Shown here: positions 10,601 through 20,481 of the stretch, piece by piece
Layout of the letters: each line of letters starts with the position of its first letter
How positions within the stretch are numbered: the stretch's first letter is position 1
NCBI GenBank assembly: GCA_016936875.1
Contig: JAFGXB010000036.1
Location: 1 to 35,899, forward strand
Length of the DNA stretch: 35,899 bases
Source: Burkholderiaceae bacterium
Lineage (GTDB): Bacteria; Pseudomonadota; Gammaproteobacteria; Burkholderiales; Burkholderiaceae_C
Direction: 5' to 3'
The notes under the pieces: generated by a model
What the model saw: only the letters and a program-made list of their open reading frames with translations
What the model was told of the DNA's origin: nothing
Database searches by the model: none
Program-made: the position numbers and the translations under genes

Positions 10601-10614
10601 TGCCCAAGCCGCAT
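4675..10614 (-). CDS. Large bacterial alpha-2-macroglobulin family protein (YfhM-like) with CLEQ thioester motif
   Basis: 1979 aa with N-terminal signal peptide; MG-domain-like sequence; RRYPYGCLEQKSS thioester motif; TRELFDTLLLWKPDVMLDAQGRA A2M-domain signature; stop overlaps the pbpC start (ATGA). Confidence 0.93.
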   Translation of the reverse strand: MRLGQWGVGFGLLVGALQGAFALEISSLSPQGEVAQVRQVVAKFDSPAVHFGDAKAASPLTVTCSDAKAAQGNGRWISAREWAFQFADDLPAGVRCTVQAAAGFASPKGERLSGPVRWAFNTGGPFVQHIWPFRGSTIDEEQAFVLRLNGAATAQSVEQHVYCRIDGLGEQVAIAQIAGAQRAALLKVRGLDVFAARQPQQVLTLRCARRLPAGGKVTLVYADGVRTPSGVANQIEKRFDYTVREPFAAAFSCERENAQAGCVPLKPLELRFNAPVSRQLAAQIRLKEGGRSVAPNLGEADAPTDAQIDSLRFEPPFAENTAMQIVLPPHFVDVDQRPLRNADQFPLKVATGPMPPLAKFATSPFGIVERFAEGVDRGPALLPVTLRKVTVAQGVRDYALSDLQPQTDAHIIDWFHRVQRFNAFFVSRDEARKDVSGPLPPVLHEANGDAINPDRVQTRMVSLLQDRPGVRKIALPAVKEAQARPFEVVGIPLQPGFHVVEIASQTLGRALLDPRYGAHREMVVRTAALVTNLNVSVKIGRENALAWVTTLDKGRPVAGARVQVSDCHGTLLTTATTDAQGLARLNGLDPQAPYCNDEDESLGYFVSARATDASGTPDMAFAWSHWNAGFQPWRFNVPTSSASAPDTIAHTIFDRTLLRAGETVSMKHILRVETLAGLVLPKHFPDTLVITHVGSGQEFKQPLQWRRTPSGGMRAASQFAIPQAAKLGEYSVQLPGKDGGGWSPPSGSFRVEEFRLPVFTGRIAPADCKPLIHPKDVSVSVQVGYTAGGPAANLPVQVSALVRNKALGFDGYEAFSFSPPQQAHSGDDDAAAQDDAKLIADKLAVTLDRQGQGQVGIDAIPASRQARELLLEASYADPNGEIQTLRSTQTVWPAAVVAGIKTESWASTGARVKLQALALTLQGRAQAGVPLAVKAIAHITTTSRKRMVGGFYTYDNKTTTKDLGTVCSGKSDDHGLLLCDVEIDQSGEIELIATATDAQQRTAQAASTVWVTRQGELWFRGENHDRMDVLPEKKTYQPGETAQFQVRMPFRRATALVAVEREGVMHTEVVQLDGRDPTVRLKVQPGWGPNVYVSVLALRGRLYDVPWYSLFTWGYKTPVEWWRMFWGDGKDSVPPTAMVDLSKPAFRFGMAEIRVGTAEHALKVAVQADKPSYPVRGVARVTITATLPDGKPAAGADVAFAAVDQALLELMPNTSWDLLQAMLRRRDWGVETATAQSEIIGRRHYGLKAVPGGGGGGKTETRELFDTLLLWKPDVMLDAQGRAVVEVALNDSLTAFRIVAVAEHGLSQFSTGQTTVRSTQDLQMLSGLPPLVREGDRFTAPFTLRNTTTRAMQVTLTPKVAGLALQPQTVDIPAQAARDVAWTVQVPLSNTPDGAQTWAWQVDAHDTLHGAKDALRVQQQVLAAVPLAVQQATLRQIDGPFSLDVAPPPEALTTAQGAPRGGVKLAFQPTLVAGLDGVRDWLRRYPYGCLEQKSSIALGLMDVARWQAVMAALPTYLDADGLANYFPVREGDGNRGSDVLTAYLLAASDEASRLDPAFAIPDDLKAQMQSGLAAFVAGRVERTFWSPRADLDVRKLAAIEALARGGKAQPRMLESITLAPNQWPTSAVIDWLSILQRLPSVPQRAQHMAQAESILKARLSWQGTRLVFSTEQNDAWWWLMTGGDVNTARLMLLVLHNPAWRDDLPRLASGFLARQQRGAWATTTANLWGSLALQQFSRTFESEAVGGVTRAALGKEVGVVDWSKVAPVAANSASGALHARGGIGAPSAAENWAHNTVFLPWTSAAAQPLQVQQQGSGKPWVTIQSWAAVPLNAAFDAGYGIKKSIEPVEQAVPGKWSRGDVVRVTLDVNASSDMSWVVVSDPVPGGASILGSGLGRDSEIATRGEHSSGDSWGAFEERSFSAFRSYYAYLPKGRVSLQYTLRLNAVGSFALPPTRVEAMYAPEMFGEAPNTRFNVNARP

Positions 10615-10685
10615 ATCTCGTTCCTGCTGTTCGCAAAGTTGTTACTGTATGCGAACAAAACGACGAAATATGACGCGCGGTGGCC

Positions 10686-11714
10686 TTACAAACCGGAAAA
10701 CAACGTGGGAAAGTGCGCCCGCTGCCAAAACTTCCAGTCTTGCGGACGGCGGATCTGCACTGTGCGCCAGCGCATCTCACCGGCGAGGGTGAGTTGCACG
10801 CCCCCGTCCTGCCGCACGGCCTGGGCAATGGCGGCGGACAACAGGGCGTCGAGTTGCTGCAGGCCTTGCACCGGATCGTGTGCAAGGTGCTTGCGCGCGT
10901 CGAACAGGCGCAGCGGCGCCAGATGGCCCGCGCGCGGCAGCACCGCGAGACCGCGCAGCGCCGCGGCTAGGGCCGGATCGCTCGGTGCGTCATCGTCGTC
11001 TGCCACCAGACGCAGTGCACTGCGCCAATCGCGCGGCAACGCGCCGCAGCCGTGAATCCAGAGGGTGTTCACGTCGGGCTGACCGCGCTGCGCACGCGCT
11101 TCGTTGGCGCCGTGATGCTGCCAGGTCATCTGCACTTCGGTCAGCAATTGCCGCCAGGGACGCGCGGCCGGGCCGCCCGGCATCCAGGCGGCGACATTGC
11201 GGCCCTGCGACCGCGCCACCCCGGCCGTGACCACATCGGCCAGGCTGGGATGCGCCGTGTACCAGCGCAGCGGGGTCACGAAACGCAGCGTCCAGCCCGC
11301 CTCGGAAAACAGCGGGGCGACTGCGGCGAAAAGTTGCTGCGCCTCGTCTGCGTGCAGATCGAGTGTGGCAGGGTCGGTCAGCGACAGGCTGTCCCGTCCC
11401 AACCGCAGATGCGCGGGGGTGAGCAGGCCCAGCGGCTGGTCTGCGGGGAACGCGTCCGCCACGCCGTCAGCCTGCGCGGCCAGGCGCGCCCAGGGGGCTT
11501 GCTCGGCCTCAGTGCCGTCCAGCCGCAGCGCGTGCAGCAGCCAGCGTTCCGCTGGGGTCAGCCACGCGGCCTGCGCGTCTTCGCGCGGCGCTTCCTGCTC
11601 CAGCACAACGGCCTGGCGGCACAGCGCGGCGGTGGCGGGCAGCCCCGGCTGCGTCAGCAGTTGAGCAAACGCGGGCGACGCGGTCGGCAGATCAAAGAGA
11701 AGCAGTTGTTGCAT
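10686..11714 (-). CDS. Conserved hypothetical protein, COG4255 / putative phosphoglycerate mutase-related family of betaproteobacteria
   Basis: 342 aa intact ORF in the inter-gene slot between lolC and the macroglobulin gene; sequence (MQQLLLFDLP..., WLTPAERWLLHALRLDG, TLWIHGCGALP) resembles the betaproteobacterial COG4255-type family from memory. Confidence 0.6.
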   Translation of the reverse strand: MQQLLLFDLPTASPAFAQLLTQPGLPATAALCRQAVVLEQEAPREDAQAAWLTPAERWLLHALRLDGTEAEQAPWARLAAQADGVADAFPADQPLGLLTPAHLRLGRDSLSLTDPATLDLHADEAQQLFAAVAPLFSEAGWTLRFVTPLRWYTAHPSLADVVTAGVARSQGRNVAAWMPGGPAARPWRQLLTEVQMTWQHHGANEARAQRGQPDVNTLWIHGCGALPRDWRSALRLVADDDDAPSDPALAAALRGLAVLPRAGHLAPLRLFDARKHLAHDPVQGLQQLDALLSAAIAQAVRQDGGVQLTLAGEMRWRTVQIRRPQDWKFWQRAHFPTLFSGL

Positions 11715-11735
11715 GGCGCAGGCGGGTCGGTGCCG

Positions 11736-13004
11736 TCACTCGTAGCGCAGGGCCTGCGCCGGTTGCACGCGCGACGCGCTCCAACTGGGATAAAGCGTGG
11801 CCAGCAGCGACAGAACCAGTGAAGCCACCGTGATGGTGGCGATGTCGGAGAAGCGCGGATCGCTGGGCATGGTGTGGATCAGGTACACGCTGCGCGGCAG
11901 AAACTGGGTATGCAGCACGGCTTCGAGGAAGGACACGATGGGATCGAGATTGAACGCGATCAGACAGCCCAGCGCCACCCCGGCGAAAGTGCCGAGAAAG
12001 CCCGTCACCGCGCCCTGCAGCAGGAAGATGGACATGATGGAGCCGGGGCTGGCACCCTGCGTGCGCAGGATGGCAATGTCGGCCAGCTTGTCGGTCACGG
12101 TCATCACCAGGGTGGAGACGAGGTTGAACGCCGCCACCGCCACGATCATGGTCAGGATGATGAACATCATGCGTTTTTCGATCACCACCGCCTCGAACCA
12201 GGTGCGGTTCTGCTCCGTCCACGGCTGCGCCACCAGTTCAGGCGGCAGCACGCGTTGCAGGTCTTGCGCGATCTGCGGCGCATCGTTCATATTGCGCGTC
12301 TGCACCCGCAGCCCCGTGGGGCCGCCGGTGCGGAACAGCGCACTAGCGTCCTGCAGATTCACCAGCGCCAGCGTGCTGTCGTACTCGTAATGGCCCACAT
12401 TGAAAATGCCCACCACCCGCAGGGTGCGCAGGCGCGGAATCATGCCAGCCGGGGTGATGGAGCCGCTGGGCACGACCATGGTGATCTGGTCGCCCACACC
12501 CACCCCCAGGGAATTCGCCAGCTCATTGCCCAGCACCACGCCGAATGCGCCCGGCTGGAGCGCGGCCAGGCTGCCCGCCACCATGTGTTCGGGGATCTGA
12601 GAGACTTGCGTTTCCTCGCCCGGCTCCACGCCCCACACCAGCACGCCCTGCAACTGGCTGCCCTGCGCCACCAGCGCCTGGCCTTGCACAAAGGGCGCAA
12701 CACCGGTGACCGCTGGATTGCCTTTCACCAGCTTGGCCATATCGCGCCAGTCAGGAAGCGCCTGGCCGTTGACGTTGAAAATCTGGATGTGCGGGATGAC
12801 GTTGAGCATGCGATCGCGCACCTCTTTCTGAAATCCGTTCATCACCGAGATGACCACGATCAGCGCCGCCACGCCCAGCGCAATGCCGCCCATGGAAACG
12901 GCGGAAATGAAAGAAATGAAGCCGTTGCGCCGGGTGCGCCGCCCGCTGCGGGTATAGCGCCAACCAATGAGCAATTCGTAAGGCCAGGAGAAGGATGCAG
13001 ACAT
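11736..13004 (-). CDS. lolC: Lipoprotein-releasing ABC transporter permease (LolC/LolE family)
   Basis: ATG at 13004 gives MSASFSWPYELLIGWRYTRSGRRTRRNGFISFISAVSMGGIALGVAALIVVISVMNGFQ, a classic LolC/E N-terminus; C-terminus ...PAQALRYE. The ORF-track N-terminal extension is judged spurious. Confidence 0.93.
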   Translation of the reverse strand: MSASFSWPYELLIGWRYTRSGRRTRRNGFISFISAVSMGGIALGVAALIVVISVMNGFQKEVRDRMLNVIPHIQIFNVNGQALPDWRDMAKLVKGNPAVTGVAPFVQGQALVAQGSQLQGVLVWGVEPGEETQVSQIPEHMVAGSLAALQPGAFGVVLGNELANSLGVGVGDQITMVVPSGSITPAGMIPRLRTLRVVGIFNVGHYEYDSTLALVNLQDASALFRTGGPTGLRVQTRNMNDAPQIAQDLQRVLPPELVAQPWTEQNRTWFEAVVIEKRMMFIILTMIVAVAAFNLVSTLVMTVTDKLADIAILRTQGASPGSIMSIFLLQGAVTGFLGTFAGVALGCLIAFNLDPIVSFLEAVLHTQFLPRSVYLIHTMPSDPRFSDIATITVASLVLSLLATLYPSWSASRVQPAQALRYE

Positions 13005-13114
13005 GGGCAGGGAGTGTAGGGGACGACGCGGCGCGCATCGCTGGACAGGGTAAAACGCGCAATCCACCGCCGCGGCGAGGCACAATTGCAGCTTGACTCG
13101 TTTGAACTCACTGC

Positions 13115-14179
13115 ATGCTTCACGCCACCGCTTTGTCCGCCCTGCTCTGCTGGCTGGGATGCGCCGCCCTCATCGTGCTGGGGCGCCGCAGGCATTTCGG
13201 GCTGGACGAAACCGCCGGTGTGCAGAAATGGCACCGCCACCCCACCCCGCGCACTGGTGGCTTCGCCATGGCGCTGAGCATGATGATCGGCATCCTGTGG
13301 CTGATGCACCTGACCTATATCAGCGCGTCGAATACCGGGCTTTTGGCCGTCTCTATCTTTCCGGTGCTGCTCGCCGGGGTCATCGAAGACCTGCGCCGAC
13401 ATGTCCCGCCCCTCTGGCGGGCGCTGGCCACGGTCCTGGCGGCTGCCCTGGCCGTCTGGCTGCTCGGCGCCAGCGTAAGCCGCATCGGCCTGTGGCCCTT
13501 CGATGCATGGCTGCTGGCGTGGCCCCCGCTGGGCTGGCTGATCGCGCTGGTCGCCCTCAGTGCCATGCCGCATGCGGTGAACATGATCGACGGCTACAAC
13601 GGCCTGGCAGCAACGGTGAGTGTCATGATTTTCGGCGCGATCGGTTATGTGGCCTTCAAGGTGAGCGACCCGCTGATCATGGCGCTCAGCCTGACCGCGA
13701 TTGGCGCTCTTCTGGGTTTCCTGTTCTGGAACTGGCCGCGCGGGCAGATTTTTTTGGGTGATACTGGGGCCTATCTGCTCGGCTTCTGGATGGCGCTGCT
13801 GAGCGTGTTGCTCGTGGCGCGCAACCCCGCCGTCTCACCCTGGTTTGCGCTGATGGTGCTGGTGTATCCGGTGTGGGAATTGCTCTATTCGCTCTGGCGT
13901 CGCAAGTTCCGGCAGCGCGCAGGCACCGCGCCAGACACCTTGCATTTGCATCACCTGGTTTACTGGCGGCTGACACGCATGCTCAACCACGACGAGCACC
14001 CCGATCCGCGGCAACGGCGCAATGCCGCCACATCGCCCTACCTCTGGGCGGTCGCTGCGTTCAGTGTGGGACCCGCCATGCTCTGGTGGAGCAGCACGCC
14101 CATCCTCATGCTGTGCAGCGTGGTGTTCGTGACCTTGTATTTGCTGGCCTATCGCCTGCTGGTGCAGCGCCGTATTTGA
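13115..14179 (+). CDS. Glycosyltransferase family 4, undecaprenyl-phosphate sugar-1-phosphate transferase (WecA/MraY-like)
   Basis: 354 aa polytopic protein with KWHRHPTPRTGG, NMIDGYNGLAA and FLGDTGAYLLGF motifs. Confidence 0.88.
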   Translation: MLHATALSALLCWLGCAALIVLGRRRHFGLDETAGVQKWHRHPTPRTGGFAMALSMMIGILWLMHLTYISASNTGLLAVSIFPVLLAGVIEDLRRHVPPLWRALATVLAAALAVWLLGASVSRIGLWPFDAWLLAWPPLGWLIALVALSAMPHAVNMIDGYNGLAATVSVMIFGAIGYVAFKVSDPLIMALSLTAIGALLGFLFWNWPRGQIFLGDTGAYLLGFWMALLSVLLVARNPAVSPWFALMVLVYPVWELLYSLWRRKFRQRAGTAPDTLHLHHLVYWRLTRMLNHDEHPDPRQRRNAATSPYLWAVAAFSVGPAMLWWSSTPILMLCSVVFVTLYLLAYRLLVQRRI

Positions 14180-14188
14180 TCCACGGCG

Positions 14189-14788
14189 TCAGACTGCGTC
14201 CTGCCAGTCGACGGTCCAGACGTTCTGCAGCAGTTTTTCCAGCCAGAAGGCGCCGATCACGGTCTTGACATCGGTGATCTGGCCATTGCGCACCCAGTTC
14301 AAGGTGTCCTGCGGGTTGGCTTCGAACACGTCGAGCAACTCGTTGTCGTCCAGCGACTGCGCCCCCGAAACCAGACCGCGCGCGAAGGCGAGGTGGATGG
14401 TTTCGTCGGAATAGGAAATGGCGTTGTTGATCGGGCCGATATAGGCCCACTGCTTCGCGCTGTAGCCCGTTTCCTCGCGCAGTTCGCGCTGCGCACAGGC
14501 CAGCCAGCTTTCGCCCGCATCGAGCTTGCCTGCGGGAAACTCCACCATCACGCGCTGCATCGGCGTGCGGAACTGCCGCTCCATCAGCACATTGCCGTTA
14601 TCCAGCAAGGGAATGATCATCACGGCACCGGAATGCCGGATGTATTCGCGCGTGACCTGCGCGCCATTGGCCAAACGCACCAGATCGCGCGAGATATTGA
14701 GAAAGGTGCCGCGAAACACCATCTCGCTATCCAGTGTGTGTTCGCGCAGGGCTGCCGCCTGCGGCACGCGCGCCGGATCAGAACTCAT
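14189..14788 (-). CDS. Nudix hydrolase (ADP-ribose pyrophosphatase-like)
   Basis: Complete Nudix box GKLDAGESWLACAQRELREETGY. Confidence 0.92.
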   Translation of the reverse strand: MSSDPARVPQAAALREHTLDSEMVFRGTFLNISRDLVRLANGAQVTREYIRHSGAVMIIPLLDNGNVLMERQFRTPMQRVMVEFPAGKLDAGESWLACAQRELREETGYSAKQWAYIGPINNAISYSDETIHLAFARGLVSGAQSLDDNELLDVFEANPQDTLNWVRNGQITDVKTVIGAFWLEKLLQNVWTVDWQDAV

Positions 14789-14830
14789 AGGGCACCTCGG
14801 TTGTCACTGCGCCGTATTCCGGCGGAATTT

Positions 14831-15148
14831 TTATGCACGACCAGGCGCGGGATGGCGCTTGACCATGTAGCGCAGCACATAGCCGGGGAAGGCCAGCACC
14901 AGGAACATGGCCAGCGAGACGGCGTAGAACTCCCATTGCTGCGGATAGTTCTGCCCGATCCGCGCTTCCAGCGCGCGGCCAATGAAACCCACAGCGAAAA
15001 ACAGAATCAGCAGTTCAGCCAATCGAAGCCAGATCGACTTTGGCGCCTTTTTGAGCGGGAAGACCAGAAAAAAACGGTTGGAGACAAAGGGCAGATTGGC
15101 GGCAATGAAGGCCAGCACGATGACCAGCCAGACGGCGGAAGTTTGCAA
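14831..15148 (-). CDS. DUF2818 family membrane protein, nuo-associated; apparent TTG start
   Basis: 105 aa hydrophobic protein MQTSAVWLVIVLAFIAANLPFVSNRFFLVFPLKK..., directly after nuoN; first codon reads TTG with an AAAGGA-like Shine-Dalgarno upstream. Confidence 0.82.
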   Translation of the reverse strand: MQTSAVWLVIVLAFIAANLPFVSNRFFLVFPLKKAPKSIWLRLAELLILFFAVGFIGRALEARIGQNYPQQWEFYAVSLAMFLVLAFPGYVLRYMVKRHPAPGRA

Positions 15149-15160
15149 AACGAAATCCTT

Positions 15161-16627
15161 TCAATGCAGAGTATTGGCAATGGCCTGATAACACAGGGTC
15201 ATCAGTCCGCCGGGCATCAATCCAAGCGCCAGGACAGCCAGGCCATTGAGAGAAAGCAGCGCACGCGCACCGCCCGCACCAGTGGCGCGACTGGCCGACA
15301 AGGCCGTGGGGGCATCGAAATACATCACCTTGACCAGGCGAATGTAATAGAACGCCCCAATGACCGACAGTATCACGGCATACACCACCAGCCACACTCG
15401 GCCGGTGTTGAGCAGAATGGTGAGCACTTCGAGTTTGGCGTAAAAACCGGCAAACGGAGGAATGCCTGCCAGCGAGAATAAGAGAAAAGTCATGACACCT
15501 GCCATCCAGGGGTCTGTCTTGGCCAGACCAGCGAAATCGCGGAGGTCTTCGGCTTCGAAGCCTTCGCGCGCCAGCAGCAGGATCACGCCGAACGTGCCCA
15601 GCGTGGTGAGCACATAGATGACCATGTAGAACATGGCACCGCTATACGCGGTGGACGCCGACAGGCCGTTGCCATTGAGCATGCCGGAGAGCAGCGCCAG
15701 CAGCACAAAGCCGATCTGCGCAATGGTGGAATAAGCCAGCATGCGCTTGAGATTGGTTTGCGCAATGGCCGCCAGATTGCCCAGGCCAATGGAAAGCACG
15801 GCCAGCACCACCAGCATGCCCTGCCAGTCCATCGCCAGCGGTAACATGCCTTCCACCAGCAGTCGGATGGTCATGGCAAACGCTGCCAGCTTGGGCGCAG
15901 CGCCCACCATCAGCACGACGGCGGTCGGTGCGCCCTGATAGACATCGGGAATCCACATATGGAAGGGCACAGCGCCGAGCTTGAACGCCAGACCAGCAAC
16001 GATGAACACCACGCCCAGCACCAGCACGGCGCGGTTGATCGGCTCGACGGAGACCATGCGGAAAATGGTGACCAGATCAAGCGACCCCGTTGCGCCGTAC
16101 AGCATGGACATGCCGTACAGCAGGAAGCCGGATGCCAGCGCACCAAGCACGAAATACTTCATGGCCGCTTCTGTGGACTGGGCGTGATCGCGGCGCAGCG
16201 CGACCAGGGCATAGAGCGCGAGCGACAGCAGTTCCAGGCCCAGATAGATGGTCAACAGATTGTTGCCGGAGATCATGATGAACTGCCCGAGCAGCGACAG
16301 CAGCACCAGGCTGAACAACTCGCCACCCCACATGCCACGGTCCAGGGCGTAACGGCGCGAGTAGACCAGCGTGACGGCGGTGGCCACCACCGTAAACAGC
16401 TTGAGCAGCATGGCCATCGGGTCGACGATCAGGGCGCGCGCCATGGCGAACTGCTGCATGCCGGAGGCGTAATACAACCCGCACAGCACGGCAAGCACGG
16501 CCAGGCCGGCCAGGGTGATCCAGTAGCTCACGCGGTGCTGCGTGTCTTTCACAAACAGATCAACGAGCATGACCACGCAGGCCAGCACGAGCAGGAAAAT
16601 TTCCGGATAAATGGCGATCCAGTTCAT
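15161..16627 (-). CDS. nuoN: NADH-quinone oxidoreductase subunit N
   Basis: ATG at 16627 gives MNWIAIYPEIFLLVLACVVMLVDLF...; Mrp-antiporter-like subunit; last gene of the nuo order. The ORF-track extension to 16936 overlaps nuoM and is spurious. Confidence 0.95.
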   Translation of the reverse strand: MNWIAIYPEIFLLVLACVVMLVDLFVKDTQHRVSYWITLAGLAVLAVLCGLYYASGMQQFAMARALIVDPMAMLLKLFTVVATAVTLVYSRRYALDRGMWGGELFSLVLLSLLGQFIMISGNNLLTIYLGLELLSLALYALVALRRDHAQSTEAAMKYFVLGALASGFLLYGMSMLYGATGSLDLVTIFRMVSVEPINRAVLVLGVVFIVAGLAFKLGAVPFHMWIPDVYQGAPTAVVLMVGAAPKLAAFAMTIRLLVEGMLPLAMDWQGMLVVLAVLSIGLGNLAAIAQTNLKRMLAYSTIAQIGFVLLALLSGMLNGNGLSASTAYSGAMFYMVIYVLTTLGTFGVILLLAREGFEAEDLRDFAGLAKTDPWMAGVMTFLLFSLAGIPPFAGFYAKLEVLTILLNTGRVWLVVYAVILSVIGAFYYIRLVKVMYFDAPTALSASRATGAGGARALLSLNGLAVLALGLMPGGLMTLCYQAIANTLH

Positions 16628-16638
16628 GGCTGTTGTTG

Positions 16639-18123
16639 TCACTGCAATTTGGAAGACGCCGCAAACTGCAGCAAATGTTGCACCGAGGCCTGCATCGGAT
16701 CGGTGAAGAATTTGGGATACACACCCATCCAGATGACAGCGCCTACCAGCACAGCGAGCATGAAAAACTCGCGTGCGCCGATGTCTTTGAGCGCGGCCAC
16801 ATGGACATTGCCAATTGGGCCGAAATAGACCCGCTTGATCATCCACAGGGTGTAGCTGGCTGCCAGGATCAGGGTGGTGGCAGCCAGCAAGCCGATCCAG
16901 AAATTGAACTTCACTGCGGCCAGGATAACCATCCACTCCCCCACGAATCCGCTGGTGCCGGGCAGGCCCGCATTGGCCATGCCGAACAACACCGCCAATG
17001 CGGCGAACTTGGGCATGGTGTTGGTGACACCGCCGTAATCGGCAATTTCGCGGGTATGCATGCGGTCATACAGCACGCCGATGGTCAGGAACATGGCACC
17101 GGAAATGAAGCCGTGCGAAATCATCTGCACCAGACCGCCTTGTACGCCCAGGTCGGAGAACAGGAAAAAACCCAGCGTGACAAAACCCATATGTGCGATG
17201 GATGAGTAGGCCACCAGCTTTTTCATATCGGTCTGCACCAGCGCCACAAAACCGATGTAGATCACCGCGATGAGCGACAGCGCAATCATCACCGGGGCCA
17301 GCGCATGGCTGGCGTCTGGCAGCATGGGCAGGGAGAAACGGATAAATCCGTAAGCACCGAGCTTGAGCATGATGGCCGCCAGAATCACCGAGCCGCCTGT
17401 GGGCGCTTCGACGTGGGCATCCGGCAGCCAGGTGTGCACCGGCCACATGGGAATCTTCACTGCGAAGGCAAAGAAGAAGGCGATGAAAATGAATATCTGC
17501 GCCGTCATCGACAACGGAACGTGGTACCAGTTGGCAATATCAAAACTGCCACCTGACTGCAGGTAGAGATAGATCAGCGCCACCAGCATCAGCAGCGAGC
17601 CGGCCAGGGTGTAGAGGAAGAACTTGAAGGCGGCGTAAACGCGGCGCGGTCCGCCCCAGATGCCGATGATGAGGTACATCGGGATCAGTGTGGCCTCGAA
17701 GAACACATAGAACAGCAGGGCATCGGTGGCGGAAAACACCCCGATCATCAAACCCGACAGGATGAGGAAAGCGCCGAGATAGAGGTTGACGCGGTCTTTG
17801 ATGACCTCCCAGGCGCTGATCACCACGATCACGGTCATCAACGCGGTCAGCGGCACGAACCACAGCGAGACGCCGTCGATGCCCAGCGCATAGTTGATGT
17901 TGAAGGGCCGGATCCAGGGTACGGACTCCACAAACTGCATGCCCGCCTGCGCGCTGTCAAACCCGCTGATCAGCGGCAGGGTGATGAGAAAGGCGATCAG
18001 CGAACCGATCAGCGCCAGCCAACGCGCGGCGTTTGCGCGCTGCTCTCCCTGAACGAAGAGCAACACAACACCAAAGGCAATGGGAATCCAGATGGACAGA
18101 CTGAGCAGGGGAAGAGATTGCAT
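16639..18123 (-). CDS. nuoM: NADH-quinone oxidoreductase subunit M
   Basis: 494 aa; characteristic FVPLTALMTVIVVISAWE, FFFAFAVKIPMWPVHTWLPDAHVEAPTGGSV. Confidence 0.97.
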   Translation of the reverse strand: MQSLPLLSLSIWIPIAFGVVLLFVQGEQRANAARWLALIGSLIAFLITLPLISGFDSAQAGMQFVESVPWIRPFNINYALGIDGVSLWFVPLTALMTVIVVISAWEVIKDRVNLYLGAFLILSGLMIGVFSATDALLFYVFFEATLIPMYLIIGIWGGPRRVYAAFKFFLYTLAGSLLMLVALIYLYLQSGGSFDIANWYHVPLSMTAQIFIFIAFFFAFAVKIPMWPVHTWLPDAHVEAPTGGSVILAAIMLKLGAYGFIRFSLPMLPDASHALAPVMIALSLIAVIYIGFVALVQTDMKKLVAYSSIAHMGFVTLGFFLFSDLGVQGGLVQMISHGFISGAMFLTIGVLYDRMHTREIADYGGVTNTMPKFAALAVLFGMANAGLPGTSGFVGEWMVILAAVKFNFWIGLLAATTLILAASYTLWMIKRVYFGPIGNVHVAALKDIGAREFFMLAVLVGAVIWMGVYPKFFTDPMQASVQHLLQFAASSKLQ

Positions 18124-18143
18124 TCTTGTGTCGCGCTTCGCTG

Positions 18144-20159
<2,016 letters not shown>

Positions 20160-20163
20160 GGAC

Positions 20164-20478
20164 TCAGCCCTTGAGTTGGTCGAGATCCTCGACGTCGATG
20201 GTGTTGAGATTGCGGAACAGCACAACCAGAATGGCCAGACCGATGGCCGACTCCGCCGCAGCAACCGTCAGGATGAAGAACACGAACACCTGTCCGGCAA
20301 AGTCTTGCAGGTAGTGCGAGAACGCGATGAAGTTCAGATTGACGGCCAGCAGCATCAGCTCGATGGCCATCAGAATGACGATGAGGTTGCGGCGATTGAG
20401 AAAAATGCCGACCACCGAAATGGCAAACAAAATGGCGCCAAGCACCAGGTAATGCGCCAGGGTGAGTGAACCGAGCAT
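20164..20478 (-). CDS. nuoK: NADH-quinone oxidoreductase subunit K
   Basis: 104 aa, [46 protein letters not shown]. Confidence 0.97.
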   Translation of the reverse strand: MLGSLTLAHYLVLGAILFAISVVGIFLNRRNLIVILMAIELMLLAVNLNFIAFSHYLQDFAGQVFVFFILTVAAAESAIGLAILVVLFRNLNTIDVEDLDQLKG

Positions 20479-20481
20479 GGC

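Noticed and set aside
8740-11055. 771-aa plus-strand ORF spanning the macroglobulin start and its intergenic region
   Set aside because: Same shadow-ORF composition; crosses two real genes and the inverted repeat; no family resemblance.
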